Source: Hymenopus coronatus (taxonomy: Eukaryota > Arthropoda > Insecta > Mantodea > Hymenopodidae). From it: a stretch of DNA of 64,000 bases. Of the stretch, positions 59,299-64,000 are shown one piece after another; positions within the stretch are counted from its first letter, which is position 1; each line of letters starts with the position of its first letter. The stretch is taken from the NCBI GenBank assembly GCA_030762935.1, contig CM060896.1:9977501-10041500 (forward strand). The letters are read 5' to 3'. The notes under the pieces are model-generated. The model was given only the letters and a program-made list of their open reading frames with translations, was not told the DNA's origin and ran no database searches. Made by a program: the position numbers and the translations under genes.

Positions 59299-59943
59299 GG
59301 GGGGGCAGAAAAATATAATTTGTATGCTTTTGAAAATTGAAAACAGAAGCTTAAATACATGTGGCAGTAAAAGCTAGAGCAATTCTTATTCATTGTTTCT
59401 GTGAACATGTACAGCAAATTGTATTTGTGTAACAGAGAAATCGCTCCACAAGGAACATTTTACAGGAAGGAAAATGCTGAAAATATCAATTGCGAGAAAA
59501 CAAGGAAAGATTTGAATGCATGGCTCACATTAAAATGCACCAGGTTGGTAGGTTGGCTTTCCTTGTCCTCTCCTCTGCTGCTGTCTTTTCTGTCCTTTTC
59601 TCCTGCACAACTTCGTTTTTTACTTGCATTATGCGAATGAGATGTGGACGAACTGAAGTTTTTCTTGTCGGGTCCAGTACAGTTGCAGTTTCCCTCCAGT
59701 GATTTAAAGTATTTAAAAATGGCGCCTGGTGGCCAATTATACCCTTGTTGTATTCAGGAATGTTTAAATTATTATGGCAATAAAAATTAAAAGTGGATTT
59801 TTTTTTTTGTAATGTTTCATGAAATTTCAGTTATACGTACTCCTAAGCGTTAATATCAAGGTTTTTCTTCCTTTTCGCTTTTGTCATAAAATTAAAACAA
59901 ATCGCCGTTAAGCAATAAAAACAATCGAGAATCATCCTTATTA
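59299..59943. other. Unassigned region
   Basis: About 645 bp without a supported gene. Two overlapping frames near 59401-59702 have no recognisable domain. A block at 59870-59943 (AAATCGCCGTTAAGC..AATCGAGAATCATCCT) is repeated with changes at 60745-60820. Confidence 0.45.
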
Positions 59944-60490
59944 CAAAAATCTTATGTGTTCCATTCACATTACTTTCTCTGCAACAAATTATTGCCAATT
60001 ATTCTATCTACGGTCTTATTCCTTAATTCCTTATAAGTAGAAGGAAAATTAGGAAATACAATAGACAAAGTGGTTGCTATGGGATTGAAATCCTTTCTTT
60101 GCGTGACCAAGAGTTGATACGTTCCCAAAGCTAAAGCATTTTAAAATTTAAATCAATATCAAAGAATATCTGGAAAACGGCCAACTGCACGAAAAATAGA
60201 CTCATTACATAAATTGTGAGTTTTAACGAGATCTACATTTTTGTGTAGTAAGATTTTGCCCATCTCTTTCGGTTTACTAATTGTGCAAAATTTAAAACAG
60301 TTCATCAAAAATAAAGAGGTCTTTAGAGGTTATTCCCAAAATTTTGAAGATATACATTTTATTTATCATGTAAATATTTTAATAAGAGATTTTAACGTTA
60401 TAGCCAATTTTCAGAAAATCAACACACACACACGGTTTTGGGTGCAATACAATACGCTATGTACACAGTACATGCAGAGAAAGTAAAAAA
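59944..60490 (-). repeat. R1b/R1 copy, reverse, internally deleted
   Basis: CTTATGTGTTCCATTCACATTAC to CTATGTACACAGTACATGCAGAGAAAG. The AC slot is joined almost directly to the hairpin, losing most of A. Confidence 0.8.
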
Positions 60491-60574
60491 CTATATTTTT
60501 AATTTTTCAAACGCTTGGTCGTTCGCAGCTTCATTGCCTCAAGAAAAAATGACGAGCGTTCACTGCGTTACAAA

Positions 60575-60692
60575 GCGTACAATAGGAACGTATTTCAATC
60601 CGATCCCAGCTTCTAAAATGATCGGATTGAAGAATCAGTGTATTCAATACGGAATGTTTACTCAACTCGATTTCAGTTTCTTGGAAACGTTG
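60575..60692 (-). mobile_element. Partial copy of the emc-intron MITE
   Basis: On the minus strand GTTTCCAAGAAACTGAAATCG, GTATTGAATACAC and ATCCGATC..GGGATCGGATTGAAATACG follow in the same order as at 54294-54430. Only the left part of the element is recognisable. Confidence 0.65.
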
Positions 60693-61034
60693 TAAATATC
60701 CTTTAACGCGATGCAAATATTAAGATTTTCCTTCTTCTTATATTTTGTCACAAAACAATTAGAACCAATCGCCGTGAAGCGGCAACTTGACGTAATAAAA
60801 CAATCAAGGATCATCCTCATTGCTAGAGACCCTATTATATAAACATAAAAAGCTTAAAATATGCATGGGAATATGTATGAAAAGGGTCAAAATATGCAAC
60901 ATCAAATAATAAAAACAAAGTACTGGTTATATTATTTCAAAAACAGTATACAATCGGCAATTTTTATTATTTACTCAATCAGAAAAAGTATGGTTTATAA
61001 ATTCTTTTACAGAAACGATCAGGTACTCTTCCAA

Positions 61035-61076
61035 GTGAGGGCCGTTTTTTTTTTTCAACCTCCGATAGGCTATACA
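61035..61076. mobile_element. Mariner MITE end fragment
   Basis: GTGAGGGCCG, a T-run, then CAACCTCCGATAGGCTATA: one terminal repeat of the family at 19184, 27298 and 41015. It is cut off by the LINE tail. Confidence 0.75.
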
Positions 61077-61253
61077 TTTTTTTTTTTGTTTTTTTATTGT
61101 AAGAAAACTCTTTTGTACAATTAGGTACAATGCAGTTGAGCTAATTAGATACACAGAACAACATGTAATATGTGGTTGGGATACCATCCAGCGATGGGCC
61201 CAAAGAAATAGTACAAAGATACAAAGAAAGCAGCACAGAAAATAATAAAAGAG

Positions 61254-61535
61254 CTAAATGTTCAGTCGCAGATCGGAGTGCCAGCGGCGCTTCAGTCTTC
61301 GCCGTTGAGGTTCAGGAGGAAGATAAATATGGCGGAGAAGAGGATTGCTGTGGCGCAAACAGGATCGATGGAGCCTCTTGTAGTTGATGCGGAGGACACA
61401 CATTACCTCCGGTAGGCCTATGTCAGCGTGCAGAGTTGAGTTGCGCACGTACCATAGAGCGCCAGTCATGAGGCGGAGAAAACGGTTCTGTGTGCGCTGG
61501 AGTTTGATGGTCTGCGGCAGAACCCCATATCGCAC
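61254..61535 (-). pseudogene. LINE ORF2 C-terminal segment (third frame)
   Basis: Contains LQRTQNRFLRLMTGALWYVR and LHADIGLPEV, the conserved stretch after the RT fingers-palm region of Jockey-type polymerases, and runs to the ORF2 stop at 61254. It is in a different frame from the RT segment; the switch lies at about 61530-61560 after YSCAIWG. It has no independent start. Confidence 0.85.
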
Positions 61536-62758
61536 AGCTATATTGCCACATGGGTCGAATTAAGGAAGTGTAGACAAGACGCTTGTACCGCAAAGGCAAT
61601 GGCGAGGAACCGGACACAAGATGATGGACGTCGCGGATGCGATGACGAATCCTCTGCACTAGACTGGAGAGATGGGGACCCCAAGTAAGACGGCTGTCCA
61701 AGATAAGGCCGAGGTACCTTATAGAAGTCGCGGTGGGTATCTCCGTCCCATTGAGAGAAATGGGATGATGGGTCACGTTCGTTTTGTAGGTGAACTTCAC
61801 AACACGGGATTTATGAGCGTTCATAGTCACTCTCCAACGTTGACACCAGGAGTGAATTTGGTTGCAAAAGTCCTGAAGGCGGCTTGCCACCCTAGCACAA
61901 GTACCCACACTTAGCGCCGCCACATCGTCAGCATAGTGAGCAATGGTGAGTTGCGGGTGACTAGGAAAATCCGAGGTATAAGCCAGGTATAATAAGGGGC
62001 CCAGTACGCTCCCTTGCGGCACACCAGAGGAGATAGGAAGGGCCTTGGAAAATGTACGATCATGTTTAACAGAGAAGGTGCGATTGCGCAAATAGGACTG
62101 TACAAGGCGAAAATAAGTGTCCGAGAGATGCGGTTTGAGTTTGAATAATAAGCCATCGTGCCAAACTTTATCAAAGGCTTTCTCCATATCCAAAAACAGT
62201 CCTATGCATACAGATTGACGCTCATAGGAATCAAGAATAGCGTCAACGACACGATGGAGCTGCTGAGAGCAGGAGTGAAGAGAGCGAAATCCAAACTGGG
62301 TGTCAGGGATAATCGGTGTGAGCTGAGGCAAAAGACGAGGCAGAAGGAGACGTTCGAAGATTTTGGAGAGTAGGGGGAGTAAACTAATAGGACGATAACT
62401 GAGGGGATCACTCTTGACTTTATCAGGTTTGGGAAGAAGGATAACTGTAGCGTGTTTCCATTGATGAGGAATATGAGCTGTGCGGAGGATAGCGTTGTAG
62501 ATTTGCGTCAACAAAACCAGCGCATTCCGGGGTAAATGAAGAAGTAAGGGTTGCACAATAAGATCAGGACCGGGAGCTTTGTGAGCTGAAGAGCGAGCGA
62601 TGATGTTTTTAACTTCAGCAGGGGTAAAGAAGTGGTGGAAAGGAGTGAGCAACAAAGGTTGCGTGAGTTCTTCCTCCACACGATGAGCAAAGTCCGCGTC
62701 CAGCACAGGATTCGGGGAAAACTGACTTTCCAGGAGTTCTGAGCACAAATTTACCTTT
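61530..62758 (-). pseudogene. LINE ORF2 reverse transcriptase segment
   Basis: Copies element RNA into DNA at the nicked target. Reading the frame from a TTG at 62748, RT motifs are in order: YRPISLL (118-124), LFLDMEKAFDKV with a catalytic Asp (184-195), GVPQGSVLGP (242-251), and YADD with the catalytic pair (272-275). All catalytic residues are intact. The frame is joined to the endonuclease by a single-base shift near 62755-62765 and loses its own frame near 61540. Downstream of that point the continuing frame (ending at 61423) is out of phase. Confidence 0.92.
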
Positions 62759-63916
62759 TCAAGTGGCGTAGAAAACTAGAGGCGGCATGGCAGCAGAAGA
62801 ACGTGTCAAAGTTTTAGTCTTCTGCCATAGTGACCCATCACTGGCGTTTAAGTCTTGTAGTCGGTGTTCAGCAGCAGTGCAGCGTGCAGCACGTAAGGCA
62901 GCCTTCAGCTCCCGAGTAGCGCGATTAAAATTGGTTTTGTGAAGCGGGTAGCGCGTGCGTTCCCAGAGTTTCCGACAGTCTCTCTTGATGGAGTGCAGTA
63001 GACGGATCTCGGGAGAATAGAATGGCACAAGACGAGGAGGACGAAGATCCTGGAGAGTACTGCTGGCAAGGTTAGCCGCACACTGGATATTGCGAGTCAA
63101 GTTAGAAACAGCCACATCGACATCACGGGGTGACTTAAGCGGCACAGTCGTAATAGTGAGATCGGCAAGCAAAGAGGTGTACAAAGGCCAGTCAAAAGGA
63201 TGGCGTATCAGGGATGGGGGTAAGTCTTTGTACTTCGCACCATCGGAGAGAGTGAGCAGGACTGGTAAATGATCGGAGCTCAGATCATGAACAACGGAGA
63301 GACGGGAACAATGACGGGAAATATTACATCCAATGAAGATATCCAGCACATCCGGAGTCGTACCATCGTGTGGGTAAAACGTAGGTTCAACAGGAGAGAG
63401 TACGTCTAGGTGTAACTGATGGATTGCAGCGTGTAAAAGTTTACCCCTAGGATTAGATAAGTTCGAACCCCATAGAGGATGTTTGGAGTTAAAATCGCCG
63501 CCGACCAAGAAGGGGCCCTGGAAAGCATGAACAAGACCCCAGAAGTCGGTGAGACTGACATGATTCTGAGGAGCAGAATAGAAAGAACCAACTTGAATGC
63601 TTGCGGAAGTAGTAGACAGCTGAATCCGAGCAACCTGGAATGAGTCCTCTTGAAGAGGCGGAAGGGCATGGTGAGCCAGACAAGTTTTGATAAACACTGC
63701 AGAACCACCCATTCGAGTAGAGTTAGGGTGATCAGCACGATACACAGTATACCCAGGAAGATGGAAAGATATGTGAGGAGCCAATTTGGTTTCAGTGGCA
63801 AGTAGGAGATCTACGTCATAAGCCGTAAGGAAATGTAATAATTCATAAAACTTATTAGTGATACTCTGACAATTCCAAGTGCAGATTCGAAGGCAGGAAG
63901 GAATTGAATTAGCCAT
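62759..63916 (-). pseudogene. LINE ORF2 APE-type endonuclease segment
   Basis: Nicks the target to prime reverse transcription. Start ATG at 63916 (MANSIPSC). Motifs of the apurinic-endonuclease fold: WNCQSITNK (about 14-22), ATETK (40-44), GGSAVFIK (70-77), GGDFNSKHPLWGS (139-151), DVLDIFIG, and SSDHLPVLL (213-221), so the catalytic His/Asp residues are present. The domain is followed by a linker to the RT. A stop at 62759 comes from the frameshift; the true ORF2 continues in the next frame. Confidence 0.92.
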
Positions 63917-64000
63917 GAACACGGAGCAGAACAGGAATCAATTGCTGCAGGGTAGTAAGAAGGGGCTGTAGAAGAGCGAAGATAGAGTCCAGTTGAGCCA
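63909..64000 (-). CDS. LINE ORF1 C-terminal end (partial)
   Basis: Open frame entering from beyond the window, reading AQLDSIFALLQPLLTTLQQL then IPVLLRVHG and TAA at 63909-63911. The stop overlaps the ORF2 start (ATG at 63914-63916) by a few bases, a common arrangement in Jockey-type elements. Leu/Gln-rich heptad-like spacing suggests a coiled coil. Only 30 residues are visible, so the gag-like domain and zinc knuckles cannot be seen. Confidence 0.7.
   Translation of the reverse strand, partial: AQLDSIFALLQPLLTTLQQLIPVLLRVHG

Larger units (their letters stand above)
61077..64000 (-). mobile_element. Jockey-like non-LTR retrotransposon, 5' end beyond window
   Basis: Minus-strand LINE with an A-rich 3' tail (plus-strand T-run 61077-61096) and AATAAA just before it. 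Order on the minus strand: end of ORF1, ORF2 endonuclease, reverse transcriptase, about 170 bp of 3' UTR. No RNase H domain follows the RT, which fits Jockey-type elements. ORF2 is split by two frameshifts, so this copy is probably inactive unless these are sequence errors. It inserted into or beside a mariner terminal repeat. Confidence 0.9.

Noticed and set aside
61672..63272. Plus-strand ORFs within 61.2-63.9 kb
   Set aside because: They are antisense shadows of the LINE ORF2, whose motifs are on the minus strand.

Overview
This window is animal nuclear DNA, almost certainly from an insect with a large, repeat-rich genome. The evidence is one spliced, arthropod-type extramacrochaetae (emc/Id) gene with a TATA/initiator promoter, surrounded by mariner, pogo-like, LINE, LTR-like and tRNA-derived SINE sequence. 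No bacterial-style operons, rRNA, true tRNA genes or CRISPR arrays were seen. Species cannot be fixed from the sequence.

The dominant component is one AT-rich repeat family, called R1 here. By adding approximate intervals, R1 covers about 33 kb of the 64 kb in more than 50 full or partial copies on both strands. A full R1 copy is about 0.85-0.9 kb. In forward reading it has three parts: H, an imperfect hairpin of about 40 bp centred on CTATGTACATAG with ACTTTCTCTACA in its outer arm; A, about 90 bp ending in an A-run; and B, about 750 bp, opening with a GT/GTGA microsatellite and ending near AACACATCAGATTTTTT. ACTTTCTCTACA recurs inverted near the far end of B. R1 has no conserved ORF. It often forms head-to-head pairs that share one hairpin, and the H-A part can sit on either side of B. 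A diverged second subfamily (R1b) occurs as fragments.

Layout: 1-0.6 kb is a GTGA/GTGGA minisatellite sitting where an R1 copy has its GT slot. 1.0-3.5 kb is an array of 35 units of exactly 72 bp. 3.5-44.5 kb is dense R1 sequence interrupted by SINEs, three palindromic mariner-derived MITEs, remnants of LINE RNase H and LINE RT, a possible BEL-like LTR end, and a SINE whose 3' part has expanded into a 20-unit 92-93 bp satellite (37.3-39.3 kb). 44.5-56.1 kb is the repeat-poor island that holds emc on the minus strand: promoter near 55.32 kb, coding exon 1 at 54822-55253, a 6.8-kb intron, coding exon 2 at 47978-48034, and a long 3' region. 56.1-61.0 kb is R1 again. 61.08-64.0 kb is the 3' part of a Jockey-like non-LTR retrotransposon on the minus strand, with the ORF1 tail, endonuclease and reverse transcriptase present but broken by two frameshifts.

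The only host gene recognised is emc, an HLH protein without a basic region that inhibits bHLH activators. The strongest unusual signals are the R1 family and its hairpin-centred inverted dimers, the SINE-to-satellite conversion with an 11-bp target-site duplication still visible, the 3'-to-3' palindromic mariner derivatives, and small inverted-repeat elements inside the emc intron.
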